Origin: Sphingobacteriia bacterium | Lineage (GTDB): Bacteria; Bacteroidota; Bacteroidia; Chitinophagales; Chitinophagaceae | Reading direction: 5' to 3' | DNA length: 64,000 nt | NCBI GenBank assembly: GCA_015999745.1 | Contig: JAECQP010000002.1 | Coordinates: 1-64,000, forward strand | Shown: piece after piece, positions 16,656 through 26,796 of the stretch | How positions within the stretch are numbered: the first letter of the stretch is position 1 | Layout of the letters: the number at the start of each line of letters is the position of its first letter | The notes under the pieces: generated by a model | The model's input: only the letters and a program-made list of their open reading frames with translations | Told to the model about the DNA's origin: nothing | The model's database searches: none | Translations under genes and position numbers: made by a program

Positions 16656-17825
16656 TTATTGCACGGATTTAATTTGACCATCCAGTTTGCGAACAAAATA
16701 AAGCTTCTTGTTTTCGAGGTAGTCGGCGCTGAAAGATTCCTTTACAGCTTTTACAGGCTGAAAATCGTACTCGTTGAACAGTTTGAAGTCTTTGTCGGAA
16801 AGGTTGTTGAGCAGCCTGTCCTGGTGTTTCAGCAACAGCCGGCCAAAATGATACAGGGCTTCAAATCCTTTGTACACCATATCGCTGGGCCGGCCAATGT
16901 ATTTGCTGCGATAGGTGGTATTGATGTATTGACCCAGTTTATCTGTTCTGCTGTAATTGTACGGCGTGCTGTAAATGATTTCAGCGTCCTTTCCCAAATC
17001 ACGAATGGCATCCCAGGTGGGCATACCGATGGTAACGGTCTTGTAGCTTTTTACGGAAGCAATGGCTTTCACCAGGTTGGCACCAAATGTTTCATTCAGG
17101 CTGCTGCAGAAAACAATATTCTGCCGGGTGCTGTCTAATTGTTGCAGTACCTGGCCGGTGCTGAATGTATCGCTCAGTTCAACGGACCTGATTTTTAAAG
17201 GCAGCCCCGGTGTTTTTTTGTTCATATCCGCGATCATTCCGGCAATCAAATCTTCTGCCGCCCCTTTTCTTTTGAACAGGGTAATGGACTCAGTAGGATA
17301 ATTCCTGTGCATGTACTTGTACAGGGCCTCAATATGCGTTCTAAGCGTAGGGTTGACCAATGCAAAGTACGGGTTGCCGGTAAGGCCTCCGTCGTTGGGA
17401 TAGGTCATGGAGATCAGCGGAATCCGTTGCTGTTGGGCAAATGCAGCCATTGGTTTTATTTCCGCCCTGGTGTTGAAGGAAGCAATGATCAGCGATACCT
17501 CCTTTAGCGCTTCTTTCTGCAGAATTTTTTCCAAAGGTTCCTGTATGCTTTTGGTATCATAAAAGTACACCTCCAGTTGCTGTTCCTCTGTATTCAGCGA
17601 ATCTGCCGCCAGCATCATTCCATTGTAAAATTCCAGGCCGGGAAGAATGATCCGCGGAAGCGCATTGTTGCCCTGTTTGTATTCCTGTCCGTCAAAAGCA
17701 GAATCCAGGTACACCGGCGCAAACACGGCAATCTTCAGGGGCTTTGTTGCTGTCTGAGCCATTCCTGCCACAAACAAAAGCAAGCAGAAACCTGTTATAG
17801 ATAGTATTTTAAAATGACTGCTCAT
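16656..17825 (-). CDS. periplasmic type 1 ligand-binding protein, ABC-transporter style, without a permease
   Basis: The 389-residue protein begins at the ATG at 17825 (MSSHFKILSITGF), giving a proper signal peptide ending near GMAQ; the longer track start reaches into guaA. It has the two-lobe periplasmic binding protein type 1 pattern: PLKIAVFAPVYLDSAF, a central block with LIIASFNTRAEI and PLISMTYPNDGGLTG, then TVTIGMPTWDAIRD and MVYKGFEALYHFGRLL. No permease or ATPase genes accompany it. It starts seven bases after the guaA stop and is followed by the helicase, so the three form one transcription unit. In Bacteroidota such proteins are sometimes not transport-related; ligand unknown. Confidence 0.78.
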   Translation of the reverse strand: MSSHFKILSITGFCLLLFVAGMAQTATKPLKIAVFAPVYLDSAFDGQEYKQGNNALPRIILPGLEFYNGMMLAADSLNTEEQQLEVYFYDTKSIQEPLEKILQKEALKEVSLIIASFNTRAEIKPMAAFAQQQRIPLISMTYPNDGGLTGNPYFALVNPTLRTHIEALYKYMHRNYPTESITLFKRKGAAEDLIAGMIADMNKKTPGLPLKIRSVELSDTFSTGQVLQQLDSTRQNIVFCSSLNETFGANLVKAIASVKSYKTVTIGMPTWDAIRDLGKDAEIIYSTPYNYSRTDKLGQYINTTYRSKYIGRPSDMVYKGFEALYHFGRLLLKHQDRLLNNLSDKDFKLFNEYDFQPVKAVKESFSADYLENKKLYFVRKLDGQIKSVQ

Positions 17826-17832
17826 GTTGATT

Positions 17833-19368
17833 TTATTCCCACTCAATGGTAGCGGGTGGTTTGCTGCTGATATCATAAACAACTCTGTTGATCCCTCTGA
17901 CATTGTTGATGATCTCATTGGAAATATCTGCCAGGAACTCATAAGGTAAATGCGCCCAGTCTGCAGTCATTCCATCCACAGAAGTTACGGCACGTAAGGC
18001 AACCGTAAATTCATAGGTTCTTTCATCGCCCATTACACCCACACTTTTTACAGGGAGCAGAATGGTTCCGGCCTGCCATACCCTGGTATAGAGCCCGGCA
18101 GATTTCAGCCCGTTGATAAAGATGGCATCTGCGCGTTGCAGCAGGTCTACCCGCTCCGCATTTACTTCGCCCAATATCCTGATGGCCAGTCCCGGTCCGG
18201 GGAACGGATGCCTGTTGATCATATCTGCAGGGATGCCGAGCGCCAGCCCTACTTTTCTGACCTCATCCTTAAACAGGTAGCGTAATGGCTCGATCAGCGA
18301 CAGGTGCATGGTATCGGGCAATCCGCCAACATTGTGATGCGATTTGATGGTTTGTGACGGACCGTGTACACTTACACTTTCAATCACATCCGGATAAATA
18401 GTACCCTGGCCCAGGAAGGAGATATTCTCCAGCTTTTGGGCTTCCTCCTGGAACACATCTATGAACAGCCTTCCGATGGCTTTGCGTTTGGCCTCCGGAT
18501 CTACCTGTCCTTTCAGCGCATCGTAGAAAATTTGTTTGGCATCCACACCCTTTACATTCAAACCAATGGTTTTATAAGTATCCAGCACCTGCTGGAATTC
18601 ATCCTTCCTCAATACTCCATTATCAACAAATATGCCATGTAGCCGGCTGCCGATGGCGCGGGCAATTAAAGTAGCGGCTACGGTGCTGTCTACGCCTCCG
18701 CTCAATGCCATGATTACCTGCTTGTCGCCAATTTCGGCTTTCAGGCGGGCTACTGTTTCATCAACAAAGGAATTAGGGGTCCAGTTCTGGGAACATCCGC
18801 AAACATCCACCAGGAAATTCCGGATCAGTTGTTTGCCTTCGGTGGAATGATATACTTCGGGGTGAAACTGAAAACAATAGAGCGGATGGGTATCGGTGGT
18901 ATCTTTTTTAAAGGCAGCTATCGGGTTGGTTTCGGTGGTGGCCAGTACGGAAAATACCTCAGGTAATACTTTGATGGTGTCGCTGTGGCTCATCCAAACC
19001 TGCGATTTGGGAGACACATTATTAAAAATCGGGTCGGCCTTGATGATTTCCATTGTAGCCCGGCCATATTCCCTGGTATTGGATTGATCTACCCGGCCGC
19101 CAAAAAGCCTGGCAGTCAGTTGGGCGCCGTAACAGATGCCGAGAACAGGTAGTTGCCGTATAAAATCGAGTACATCTACCTGGGGTGCTTTTTCATCGTT
19201 TACACTAAAGGGGGAACCGCTCAGGATGATGCCTTTCAATGATGGATCAATGGTAAAGGCTTTATGATAGGGGATGATTTCGCAATATATATTCGCTTCA
19301 CGGACTGCTCTTGCGATCAACTGTGTGAATTGACTTCCAAAGTCGAGGATCAATATTTTTTCTGTCAT
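17833..19368 (-). CDS. guaA: GMP synthase (glutamine-hydrolysing)
   Basis: Converts XMP to GMP with glutamine and ATP. The 511-residue product starts at the ATG at 19368; a GTG two codons upstream is the track start. Class I amidotransferase domain: [11 protein letters not shown], nucleophile Cys in [12 protein letters not shown] in [13 protein letters not shown] pyrophosphatase domain: PP-loop [13 protein letters not shown]-terminal dimerisation domain ends in the canonical [17 protein letters not shown]. First gene of the run with the binding protein and helicase. TAACTTCG lies just before the start as a weak -7 element. Confidence 0.97.
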   Translation of the reverse strand: MTEKILILDFGSQFTQLIARAVREANIYCEIIPYHKAFTIDPSLKGIILSGSPFSVNDEKAPQVDVLDFIRQLPVLGICYGAQLTARLFGGRVDQSNTREYGRATMEIIKADPIFNNVSPKSQVWMSHSDTIKVLPEVFSVLATTETNPIAAFKKDTTDTHPLYCFQFHPEVYHSTEGKQLIRNFLVDVCGCSQNWTPNSFVDETVARLKAEIGDKQVIMALSGGVDSTVAATLIARAIGSRLHGIFVDNGVLRKDEFQQVLDTYKTIGLNVKGVDAKQIFYDALKGQVDPEAKRKAIGRLFIDVFQEEAQKLENISFLGQGTIYPDVIESVSVHGPSQTIKSHHNVGGLPDTMHLSLIEPLRYLFKDEVRKVGLALGIPADMINRHPFPGPGLAIRILGEVNAERVDLLQRADAIFINGLKSAGLYTRVWQAGTILLPVKSVGVMGDERTYEFTVALRAVTSVDGMTADWAHLPYEFLADISNEIINNVRGINRVVYDISSKPPATIEWE

Positions 19369-19462
19369 GGACACGAAGTTAAATGAAATTTGGCAGTGCC
19401 AAAACCCTTAACCTTCTCTGTGTTTAGATATTTTGCTATATTACAGCAACAAACCAAACAAT

Positions 19463-20179
19463 ATGAAACGGCTTTTTTTGCTACTGCTATTGCCCCTGGC
19501 ATTGATTTCCTGCAGATGGAGGTACAAAACCATTGAAGGGAGCGGTAATATTGTTACGGAAAGCAGGAAGGTGAACAAAGCGGAAAATATTAAGCTGGCC
19601 GGCAGTTATGATGTGTTCATTACACAGGGCGAAGCAACCAAAATCAGTATAGAGGCAGACGAAAACCTAATGGATTATATTATCCTGAGCGAAGGCCCCG
19701 ATCAACTGGTATTGAAGGAAAAGAACAACTACAACCTGAAGAGCGATCACCCGATCAAAGTATATATCACTACTCCCCGGTTATCCGGCGTTAAACTGGC
19801 AGGAACAGGTTCTGTTACCGGGAAGGGCAAGTTTACGGGCAGTGAAAAACTCTCTATTGATATTGCGGGAAGCGGTGATATGAATTTTGAAGTAAATGCT
19901 CCTGAAGTGGATGTGGACATTGCAGGTGTGGGTTCTCTTACACTGGCGGGTGAAACCAAAAATGCCCGGTATGATATTGCCGGGTCGGGAGATTGCGATG
20001 CCCTGAACCTGAAATCGGAGAATGCTAAAGTGAAAGTGGCCGGAATCGGTACGGTGAAAGTATTTGCCGATGCAACTCTGGATGTGAATGTAGCCGGTAG
20101 CGGTACGGTCTATTATAAGGGCGCTGCAACTGTAAAGCAAAAGATTGCAGGAGTGGGCTCCATCAAAAAAATAGAATAA
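19463..20179 (+). CDS. GIN-domain (DUF2807) lipoprotein
   Basis: A 238-residue lipoprotein starting at the ATG at 19463; the lipobox is LALISC (Cys about residue 17). After it comes a head GIN domain (DUF2807), an auto-transporter-adhesin-like beta-helix. About seven short repeats ending in AGSG or AGVG run through residues 110-235, as expected for stacked helix turns. The common neighbour of this domain is a two-component system, and here the response regulator starts 18 bases downstream. Role unknown; an envelope-stress output or adhesin is possible. A TATTTTG element lies about 25 bases upstream of the start. Confidence 0.88.
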   Translation: MKRLFLLLLLPLALISCRWRYKTIEGSGNIVTESRKVNKAENIKLAGSYDVFITQGEATKISIEADENLMDYIILSEGPDQLVLKEKNNYNLKSDHPIKVYITTPRLSGVKLAGTGSVTGKGKFTGSEKLSIDIAGSGDMNFEVNAPEVDVDIAGVGSLTLAGETKNARYDIAGSGDCDALNLKSENAKVKVAGIGTVKVFADATLDVNVAGSGTVYYKGAATVKQKIAGVGSIKKIE

Positions 20180-20197
20180 ATTTAGTAGCGGAAAAAG

Positions 20198-20878
20198 ATG
20201 GAAAAAAAATACAGGATACTGTTGGTGGAGGATGAGGTAAAACTGGCTCAGATCATTAAAGACGAGTTGTCACGGGCCGGGTACAGGATAGATATTGTCT
20301 CCGATGGAAATGAGGCTTCCAGGCTTTTTGGACAACAGGAATATGCATTGGTGATCCTGGATATCAATATCCCCGGCAAAAGCGGCCTCGTACTCTGCAG
20401 GGAGTTCCGTGAAATGAACCAGAAAGTGGCCATCATCATGCTGACAGCTGTTGGAGAAATACAGGATAAAATTGAAGCCTTCGATATCGGGGCAGATGAT
20501 TACCTGGTAAAACCCTTCCATTTTGATGAACTGTTCGCCCGTGTAAAAGCCCTGTTGAAACGTTCGGAGCCTGTTGATGAAAGCAACCGGATTGTGGTGG
20601 AAGACCTGGTGATTGATTTCCGCAACAAATCCGTGGAACGGGCCGGTAACAATATTAACCTTACTGCCAAAGAGTTTACCCTGCTGGTACTGCTGGCAAG
20701 GAACAAGGAAAGAGTGATCTCCAAACAGGAAATTCTGGAAAAGGTATGGGACCTGAGTTTTGATACCGGAACCAATACCATTGAAGTATACATCAGCTTC
20801 CTCCGGAACAAGATTGATAAGCCTTACGAACGTAAGCTGATTTATACCAAGCCGGGATTCGGGTACTATATTAAATAG
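20198..20878 (+). CDS. OmpR/PhoB-family response regulator
   Basis: The 226-residue protein has a receiver domain with acidic pair E11-D12, phosphoacceptor D55 (LVILDINIPGKSG), Thr in MLTAVGE and Lys in YLVKPF. The C-terminal winged helix runs from about residue 130 (FRNKSVERAGNNINLTAKEFTLL, then SKQEILEKVWD and TIEVYISFLRNKID, wing ending YTKPGFGYYIK). It is separated by five bases from its cognate histidine kinase and follows the GIN-domain lipoprotein, which may be a target or part of the same unit. Confidence 0.94.
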   Translation: MEKKYRILLVEDEVKLAQIIKDELSRAGYRIDIVSDGNEASRLFGQQEYALVILDINIPGKSGLVLCREFREMNQKVAIIMLTAVGEIQDKIEAFDIGADDYLVKPFHFDELFARVKALLKRSEPVDESNRIVVEDLVIDFRNKSVERAGNNINLTAKEFTLLVLLARNKERVISKQEILEKVWDLSFDTGTNTIEVYISFLRNKIDKPYERKLIYTKPGFGYYIK

Positions 20879-20883
20879 CGGGT

Positions 20884-22257
20884 ATGAATATCAAACTCCG
20901 GTTCGCACTGCTTTTTACTTCCTTCGTTGCCATCATCCTGTTAATCTCCGTTACAGCCATTTATCTGTTGTATGCAAGCTATCGTTCTGAAGATTATTTC
21001 AACCGGGTTAATTTTGAAGCCAATGAAGTGTACCGGATCTTCAACGAAATAAGGAAACCCGACCGGCAGGTAACAGCCGACCTGGTAAAAGATGTACACG
21101 ACAAGGCCCTCTTTAATGAGGAACTGTTTATAGAAGACTCCCTCGGAAATACCCTGTTTAAAATGCCCGACACCGCCTGGAATACCATGGCCGTTTCCAG
21201 GGCGCTGGTCATCAAAAAAAAGGAATACGAATTTACCGATGAGCAGAATGTGCAGCATGTGGTTCTTTACAAGCCCGACACTAAATTATTTGTGCATGCT
21301 TCCGGGTACGACCGGAGTGGGCTTAGCAAGCAGGGTACGTTAAAAGTGATTTTACTGGTGGTTTTTTTCGGTGGACTCTTATTAACGGCCGTGATGTCTT
21401 TTCTGTTTGTACACCAGGCCATTAAGCCAATTGTGTTGCTGAGTCTGCAGATGCAGCGTACCAACGAACAAAACCTTTCCGACAGGATTGAGGTAAAACC
21501 GGCCAATGATGAAATCAATGCCATTGCCCGTAACTTCAATGCCATGCTGGAAAGGCTCCGGAAAGCCTTTGAATCGCAGAAAAGTTTCGTGCAACATGCT
21601 TCCCATGAATTGCGCACTCCCCTGGCGGTAATGCTTTCGCAAACAGAGTCTGCGCTGAACCGTACATGCACAGAAGAGGAATACCGGTTAATCCTGGAAT
21701 CACTTAAGGAAGAACAGCAGCACATGGTGCAGCTGACCAATTCCCTGCTGGTGATATCTCAATATGAATCCCTGGAATACCTGGCAGACTGGCCCCTCAT
21801 ACGTATTGATGAATTGCTCTATGAAACCATTGCCATGTCTAAACGGATGTACCCGGGTATCCGGATCAGCTTTTCTTTTGAACATCCTCCCATGAACGAC
21901 CGGGAGCTGATGGTAAAGGGCAATGATACACTGCTGAGGTCCGCGTTTATGAACCTGATTAAGAATGCATTTAAGTATTCGGTAGATCAGAAAGTAAATA
22001 TCCTTTTGGAAACCAGTGCTGATGAAGTGAAAATCAACATCAAAAACCGGGGGCCGCAATTAACGCTGGCCGAAGTGGAAAAAATGATGATTCCGTTTTT
22101 CAGGGGAGAGAATGCCGCTAACAAGAAGGGGTTTGGGTTGGGACTTTCCATTATAGACCGGATCGTAGCCCTGCACAAAGGCAGGGTAGCATACAAACCC
22201 GAAGGTAAAGACATGAATGTATTCAGTGTAACCCTGAAGCATCACCAGGTACAATAA
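20884..22257 (+). CDS. membrane sensor histidine kinase
   Basis: A 457-residue kinase with TM helices near residues 8-30 and 154-177 flanking a roughly 120-residue periplasmic sensor loop. A HAMP linker follows, then HisKA with phosphoacceptor H241 (HASHELRTPLAVM), and HATPase with N box LMNLIKNAFKYS and G box KGFGLGLSII. It partners the response regulator directly upstream. The periplasmic region shows no recognisable ligand motif. The pair is of the CusS/ArlS-like architecture, but metal sensing should not be assumed. Transcription meets rpsT at the shared terminator. Confidence 0.94.
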   Translation: MNIKLRFALLFTSFVAIILLISVTAIYLLYASYRSEDYFNRVNFEANEVYRIFNEIRKPDRQVTADLVKDVHDKALFNEELFIEDSLGNTLFKMPDTAWNTMAVSRALVIKKKEYEFTDEQNVQHVVLYKPDTKLFVHASGYDRSGLSKQGTLKVILLVVFFGGLLLTAVMSFLFVHQAIKPIVLLSLQMQRTNEQNLSDRIEVKPANDEINAIARNFNAMLERLRKAFESQKSFVQHASHELRTPLAVMLSQTESALNRTCTEEEYRLILESLKEEQQHMVQLTNSLLVISQYESLEYLADWPLIRIDELLYETIAMSKRMYPGIRISFSFEHPPMNDRELMVKGNDTLLRSAFMNLIKNAFKYSVDQKVNILLETSADEVKINIKNRGPQLTLAEVEKMMIPFFRGENAANKKGFGLGLSIIDRIVALHKGRVAYKPEGKDMNVFSVTLKHHQVQ

Positions 22258-22260
22258 AAA

Positions 22261-22284
22261 AAAGCCGGTTGGGTAACCGGCTTT
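22261..22284 (-). terminator. rpsT terminator hairpin, possibly bidirectional
   Basis: AAAGCCGGTT-GGGT-AACCGGCTTT is a perfect 10-base stem. A run of eight A on its left gives a U-tract on the minus strand, so it ends rpsT; on the plus strand the following bases are only AT-rich. Confidence 0.8.
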
Positions 22285-22312
22285 GAATATTTTGAGGAAA
22301 TAACAACAGCTA

Positions 22313-22567
22313 CTAAGCTACTGCTACTGTCTTTTTCGCTAATTTGCTCTTCAGGTTGGCAGCTTTGTTTTTATGGATAATTCCACGCTTTGCCAACTTA
22401 TCGATCATAGAAACAACGTTAGGTAATTGCTCGTCGTACGCTTTTTTCTCCGTATTGGATTTCAGGTCACGTATTGCATTACGGGTAGTTTTACCATAGT
22501 AACGGTTACGATCACGGCGCTTAGAGGCTTGTCTTACGTCTTTCTTTGTAGCTGAATGATTTGCCAT
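22313..22567 (-). CDS. rpsT: 30S ribosomal protein S20
   Basis: An 84-residue basic protein that binds 16S rRNA. It opens MANHSATKKDVRQASKRRDRNRYYGK and has the family's long helical pattern with K-rich end (KAANLKSKLAKK). Monocistronic: promoter -7 element TACCTTTG on the minus strand at 22596-22589 and hairpin terminator at 22261-22284. The start ATG is 21 bases downstream of that element. Confidence 0.97.
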   Translation of the reverse strand: MANHSATKKDVRQASKRRDRNRYYGKTTRNAIRDLKSNTEKKAYDEQLPNVVSMIDKLAKRGIIHKNKAANLKSKLAKKTVAVA

Positions 22568-22588
22568 TTTCTAATTTTTTCAGGACGG

Positions 22589-22596
22589 CAAAGGTA
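22589..22596 (-). promoter_or_regulatory. rpsT promoter -7 element (TACCTTTG)
   Basis: Exact TAnnTTTG match on the minus strand, 21 bases before the rpsT start. A TTTG farther upstream is closer than the usual -33 spacing, so no -33 box is claimed. Confidence 0.55.
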
Positions 22597-22782
22597 AGGG
22601 CTGGAGGCCAAACTTGGAAATTAAATCTGAAAAAAAACAAAAAAAGCTGTTCCAACGGGTTGGGGATGGGCTTCTCTTGTTACAAATTTATCGCTTTTTG
22701 ACAATTTTTTGCGGTGGTTTCTGCGTTCAAACAACGATATTTGCCCTCCATTTTGACCATCAAGTTCCATTAAAAGAGACCA

Positions 22783-25521
22783 ATGAAGGATTTTTCATAT
22801 ATCAGCAACTCTCATCCGGCATTTATTGAAGCCCTTTACCAGGATTTTTTGAAGAATCCGGAAAGCGTAGACCCCGATTTAAAGAAGTTTTTTGAAGGAT
22901 TCGACTTTGCAATATCCAACCAGGCTGCCGCAGGTACCGGAACCGGCCCCGTTTCCGCCAACGGAATAGACTGGATGAACGAAATTAAAGTGTACCGGCT
23001 GATCCTTGGATACCGGAACAAGGCGCACCTGATCGCCACCACTAACCCCATCCGAAGCCGGAAAGACCGGGGTGCCAACCTGGAACTCTCTTTTTTTGGA
23101 TTGTCCGATGCCGACCTGAACACCACTTTCCAGGTGGGTAACCTGGTAGGCCTGGGCGCCACTACCTTACAGAATATTCTGACCCATCTCCGGAATGCCT
23201 ATGCTAAAAATGTAGGGATTGAATTCAAATACATTGGCGATCAGGAAAAGATTGACTGGCTCACCAAAGAAATGGAACAGAACTTTTCAGGCCAGTTGTC
23301 CATCGAAAAGAGAAGAAGGATCCTGGAGAAACTGAACCAGGGGGTGATGTTCGAAAAATTCCTGCATACTAAATATGTAGGCCAGAAAAGATTTTCGCTG
23401 GAAGGCGGTGAAACTACCATTGCTGCACTGGATGCCATGATCAATGTGGCGGGAGACAACGGTGTGGAGGAAGTGGTGATTGGTATGGCGCACAGGGGCC
23501 GTTTGAATGTGCTGGCCAATATCATGGGTAAAACCTACGAACAAATATTCAGTGAGTTTGAAGGAACCGCGGCCATTGATCAAACCATGGGCAGCGGAGA
23601 CGTTAAATACCATATGGGCTTTGGAAGTGAAGTGCTCACTGCTTCCGGAAAAGACATCTACCTCAAATTAATGCCCAACCCCTCTCACCTGGAGGCGGTG
23701 GATCCGGTGGTTCTGGGTTTTGCAAGAGCCAAGGCCGATGTGATGCAGCACAGTGAGTTCGATAAGATCCTGCCGATCCTGATTCACGGAGATGCATCGG
23801 TGGCCGGTCAGGGTATTGTATATGAAGTGTTACAGATGTCTAACCTGCGTGGTTATTATACCGGTGGTACCATCCATTTTGTGATCAACAACCAGATTGG
23901 TTTCACCACCGATTTTGATGATGCAAGAAGCGCTGTTTATTCTACCTCTGTTGCTGCCATGATTCAGGCGCCTGTATTGCATGTAAACGGAGATGATGCA
24001 GAAGCTGTGGTGAAGTGCGCTGAAATTGCTACCCGTTACCGCCAGGAATTCAACAGCGATATTTTCATTGATATGGTTTGCTACCGCAAACACGGACACA
24101 ATGAAGGGGATGACCCCAAATATACCCAACCGCAATTGTATGCGTTGATAGACAAGCACCAGAACCCAAGAGAGATCTATACCAAATACCTGATGGAGAA
24201 CGGAAAGCCCGAAGCGCAGGTGCTGGCCAAAGAAATGGAACAGAAGTTTTGGGCAGATCTCCAGGAGCGGCTCGATGAAATTAAACAGAACCCACTGCCT
24301 TATAAATACCAGCCACCGGAACTGGTGTGGAAGAGTATGGTGAAAGCCACGGCTGCTGATTTTGAGCAGTCTCCCAATACTGCCATCAACGAAGAAATTT
24401 TTAATCTCCTGTTCAAAGGACTGATGAAATGGCCGGCAGATTTCAAGCCGCTGAAGAAGATTGAAAAGCTGGTACAGGATAAAATTAAACTGCTGGAAAC
24501 AGAAGGGAAAGTAGACTGGGCAACAGCAGAACTGATGGCCTATGGTTCATTGCTCATCAACGGAAATATTGTGCGAATGAGCGGGCAGGATGTACAACGC
24601 GGTACATTCAGCCACCGTCATGCCATTCTGCGGGATGAAGTTACCAATAAGGGACACAACCGGTTGAACCATTTCCGGGATTCACAGGAAAAATTCAGAA
24701 TTTATAATTCACTGCTGAGCGAGTATGGCGTACTGGGTTTTGAATATGGTTATGCCATGGCCAATCCGCAGGCGCTGGTATTGTGGGAAGCACAGTTTGG
24801 TGATTTCAGCAACGGCGCTCAAACCATGATCGACCAGTTTATTGCTGCGGGCGAACAGAAATGGCAAAGACAGAACGGCCTGGTAATGTTGCTGCCACAT
24901 GGTTACGAAGGGCAAGGCCCCGAGCACAGCAGTGCAAGGATGGAACGCTTCCTGCAAATGTGTGCAGAACTGAATATGGTTATTACCAATGTAACCACGG
25001 CAGCCAACCTGTTCCATATGTTCAGAAGACAGCTCACCTGGAACTTCCGTAAGCCATTGATCAACTTCTCTCCAAAAGCCAACCTGCGGAACCCCGGAAC
25101 CTACAGTCCTGTAGCCGATTTCCTGACCGGCGGATTTAAGGAAGTAATTGATGATGTTTATGTAACCGCAGCTGCCGAAGTAAAGAAAGTGTTGTTCTGC
25201 AGCGGTAAGCTCTATTATGAACTGGCCGACCGGCAGGCGAAGGAGAACCGGAAGGATATTGCCATTGTTCGCCTGGAACAGGTTTATCCTTTACCTTACC
25301 AGCAGTTGGATGCATTGCATAAAAAATACAGTAAGGCAACCTGGTTCTGGGTTCAGGAAGAACCCATGAATATGGGGGCCGCCGGCTTCCTGCAAATGAA
25401 TCTCAAGACCATCAACTTTGGCGTCATCAGCAGAAATGCAAGTGCTGCAACGGCTACCGGCTATGCAAAGATTCATGCGAAAGAACAGGCCGAAATAATT
25501 GAAACCGCATTTACGATTTAA
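22783..25521 (+). CDS. sucA: 2-oxoglutarate dehydrogenase E1 component
   Basis: Thiamine-diphosphate enzyme of the TCA cycle, 912 residues, decarboxylating 2-oxoglutarate and passing the succinyl group to SucB. The N-terminal segment (SYISNSHPAFIEALYQDF) is the E2-binding region of SucA. The ThDP domain shows GMAHRGRLNVLANI, then GDASVAGQGIVYE and INNQIGFTT; the transketolase-like half has HGYEGQGPEHSSARMERFL. ATG at 22783 is the correct start; the overlapping ORF 22614-22829 is noise. It is followed 24 bases later by sucB. The rpsT-sucA divergent gap is 215 bases and holds a GATATTTG near 22736. Confidence 0.97.
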   Translation: MKDFSYISNSHPAFIEALYQDFLKNPESVDPDLKKFFEGFDFAISNQAAAGTGTGPVSANGIDWMNEIKVYRLILGYRNKAHLIATTNPIRSRKDRGANLELSFFGLSDADLNTTFQVGNLVGLGATTLQNILTHLRNAYAKNVGIEFKYIGDQEKIDWLTKEMEQNFSGQLSIEKRRRILEKLNQGVMFEKFLHTKYVGQKRFSLEGGETTIAALDAMINVAGDNGVEEVVIGMAHRGRLNVLANIMGKTYEQIFSEFEGTAAIDQTMGSGDVKYHMGFGSEVLTASGKDIYLKLMPNPSHLEAVDPVVLGFARAKADVMQHSEFDKILPILIHGDASVAGQGIVYEVLQMSNLRGYYTGGTIHFVINNQIGFTTDFDDARSAVYSTSVAAMIQAPVLHVNGDDAEAVVKCAEIATRYRQEFNSDIFIDMVCYRKHGHNEGDDPKYTQPQLYALIDKHQNPREIYTKYLMENGKPEAQVLAKEMEQKFWADLQERLDEIKQNPLPYKYQPPELVWKSMVKATAADFEQSPNTAINEEIFNLLFKGLMKWPADFKPLKKIEKLVQDKIKLLETEGKVDWATAELMAYGSLLINGNIVRMSGQDVQRGTFSHRHAILRDEVTNKGHNRLNHFRDSQEKFRIYNSLLSEYGVLGFEYGYAMANPQALVLWEAQFGDFSNGAQTMIDQFIAAGEQKWQRQNGLVMLLPHGYEGQGPEHSSARMERFLQMCAELNMVITNVTTAANLFHMFRRQLTWNFRKPLINFSPKANLRNPGTYSPVADFLTGGFKEVIDDVYVTAAAEVKKVLFCSGKLYYELADRQAKENRKDIAIVRLEQVYPLPYQQLDALHKKYSKATWFWVQEEPMNMGAAGFLQMNLKTINFGVISRNASAATATGYAKIHAKEQAEIIETAFTI

Positions 25522-25545
25522 TGTTCACCCGGAAATAAAAAAATT

Positions 25546-26769
25546 ATGATCGAGATAAAAGTACCAACAGTTGGAGAGTCTATCAGCGAGGTTACGCTGT
25601 TAAAATGGACGAAAAAAGACGGAGAATGGGTTGAGCGGGACGAAGTGATTGCCGAGTTGGAAAGTGAAAAAGCCACTTTTGAAGTAAATGCTGAAAAAGC
25701 AGGCGTTCTGACGACCGTTGGTAAAGAAGGCGATACCTTGAATATCGGAGATGTATTGGCCAGGATTGATGAAACGGCCACAAAGCCGGAAGGCGCTGCA
25801 GCACCTTCCGCCGCTCCAACGGCCGAAGCCGTTAAACCTGTGGTGAACGAAGCGCCGGTAACGGCAGTTCCCAATGAGGTAAAAGCGACCCCGGTTGCAT
25901 CGGCGATCATCGCCGATAAAAAAGTGGATACCAAGGCCATCACCCCTTCGGGTGTGGGTGGAAAAATCATGAAGCAGGATGTGCTGGAAGCGATCTCCAA
26001 CCCCGGTAAAAAAGCATTTGTTGCCGGAGCTGAACTGTTCAGCAGAAATGTTCGCCAGGAAAAAATGAGCGCCCTCCGCAGAACCATCAGCAGAAGACTG
26101 GTGGAGTCTAAGAATACCACGGCGATGCTCACCACTTTCAACGAAGTGGACATGACCCGCATCATGGAAACCCGGAAAACATTCAAGGATAAATTTAAAG
26201 AGAGCCACGGCGTGAACCTGGGCTTCATGAGTTTCTTTGCCAAAGCCTGCGCCATTGCATTGGGCGAATGGCCTTCTGTAAATGCTTATATCGACGGGGA
26301 CCAGATCCTGTACCACGATTATGCAGATATCAGCATTGCCGTAAGTACCCCGAGAGGACTCACCGTTCCGGTGATCCGGAATGTGGAAAGCCTGAGCATG
26401 GCGGAGATTGAAAAAGCCGTACTGGTGCTGGCAGGAAAAGCAAGAGACAGTAAACTGACTGCCGAAGAACTGCAGGGCGGAACCTTTACCATCACCAATG
26501 GTGGTGTGTTTGGTAGCCTGATGAGTACTCCCATCATCAATATTCCACAGAGCGCTATTTTGGGTATGCATAAAATTCAGGAGCGTCCGATGGCCGTGAA
26601 TGGCCAGGTGGTGATCCGCCCAATGATGTACATTGCTTTAAGCTACGATCATCGCATCATCGATGGAAGAGAAAGCGTGAGCTTCCTGGTAAGGGTGAAA
26701 GAATTGCTGGAAAATCCGGAGTTGCTGCTGATGGGCAAGGATCCGGTGAAAGCATTATTAGAATTATAA
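25546..26769 (+). CDS. sucB: 2-oxoglutarate dehydrogenase E2 (dihydrolipoyl succinyltransferase)
   Basis: A 407-residue protein with an N-terminal lipoyl domain (lipoyl lysine in [14 protein letters not shown]), an Ala/Pro-rich linker at about residues 80-125, a peripheral subunit-binding domain around residues 128-160 ([19 protein letters not shown]) and the catalytic acyltransferase domain with the active-site [12 protein letters not shown]. It completes the 2-oxoglutarate dehydrogenase pair with sucA; the E3 gene is not in this window. It is terminated by the hairpin at 26797-26824. Confidence 0.97.
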   Translation: MIEIKVPTVGESISEVTLLKWTKKDGEWVERDEVIAELESEKATFEVNAEKAGVLTTVGKEGDTLNIGDVLARIDETATKPEGAAAPSAAPTAEAVKPVVNEAPVTAVPNEVKATPVASAIIADKKVDTKAITPSGVGGKIMKQDVLEAISNPGKKAFVAGAELFSRNVRQEKMSALRRTISRRLVESKNTTAMLTTFNEVDMTRIMETRKTFKDKFKESHGVNLGFMSFFAKACAIALGEWPSVNAYIDGDQILYHDYADISIAVSTPRGLTVPVIRNVESLSMAEIEKAVLVLAGKARDSKLTAEELQGGTFTITNGGVFGSLMSTPIINIPQSAILGMHKIQERPMAVNGQVVIRPMMYIALSYDHRIIDGRESVSFLVRVKELLENPELLLMGKDPVKALLEL

Positions 26770-26796
26770 TTCAATACCCGGTATTGTAAAAAATAA

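Noticed and set aside
25600-26571. 323-codon minus-strand ORF opposite sucB
   Set aside because: Shadow ORF over the complete sucB gene, rich in His, Phe and Cys as expected from antisense reading.
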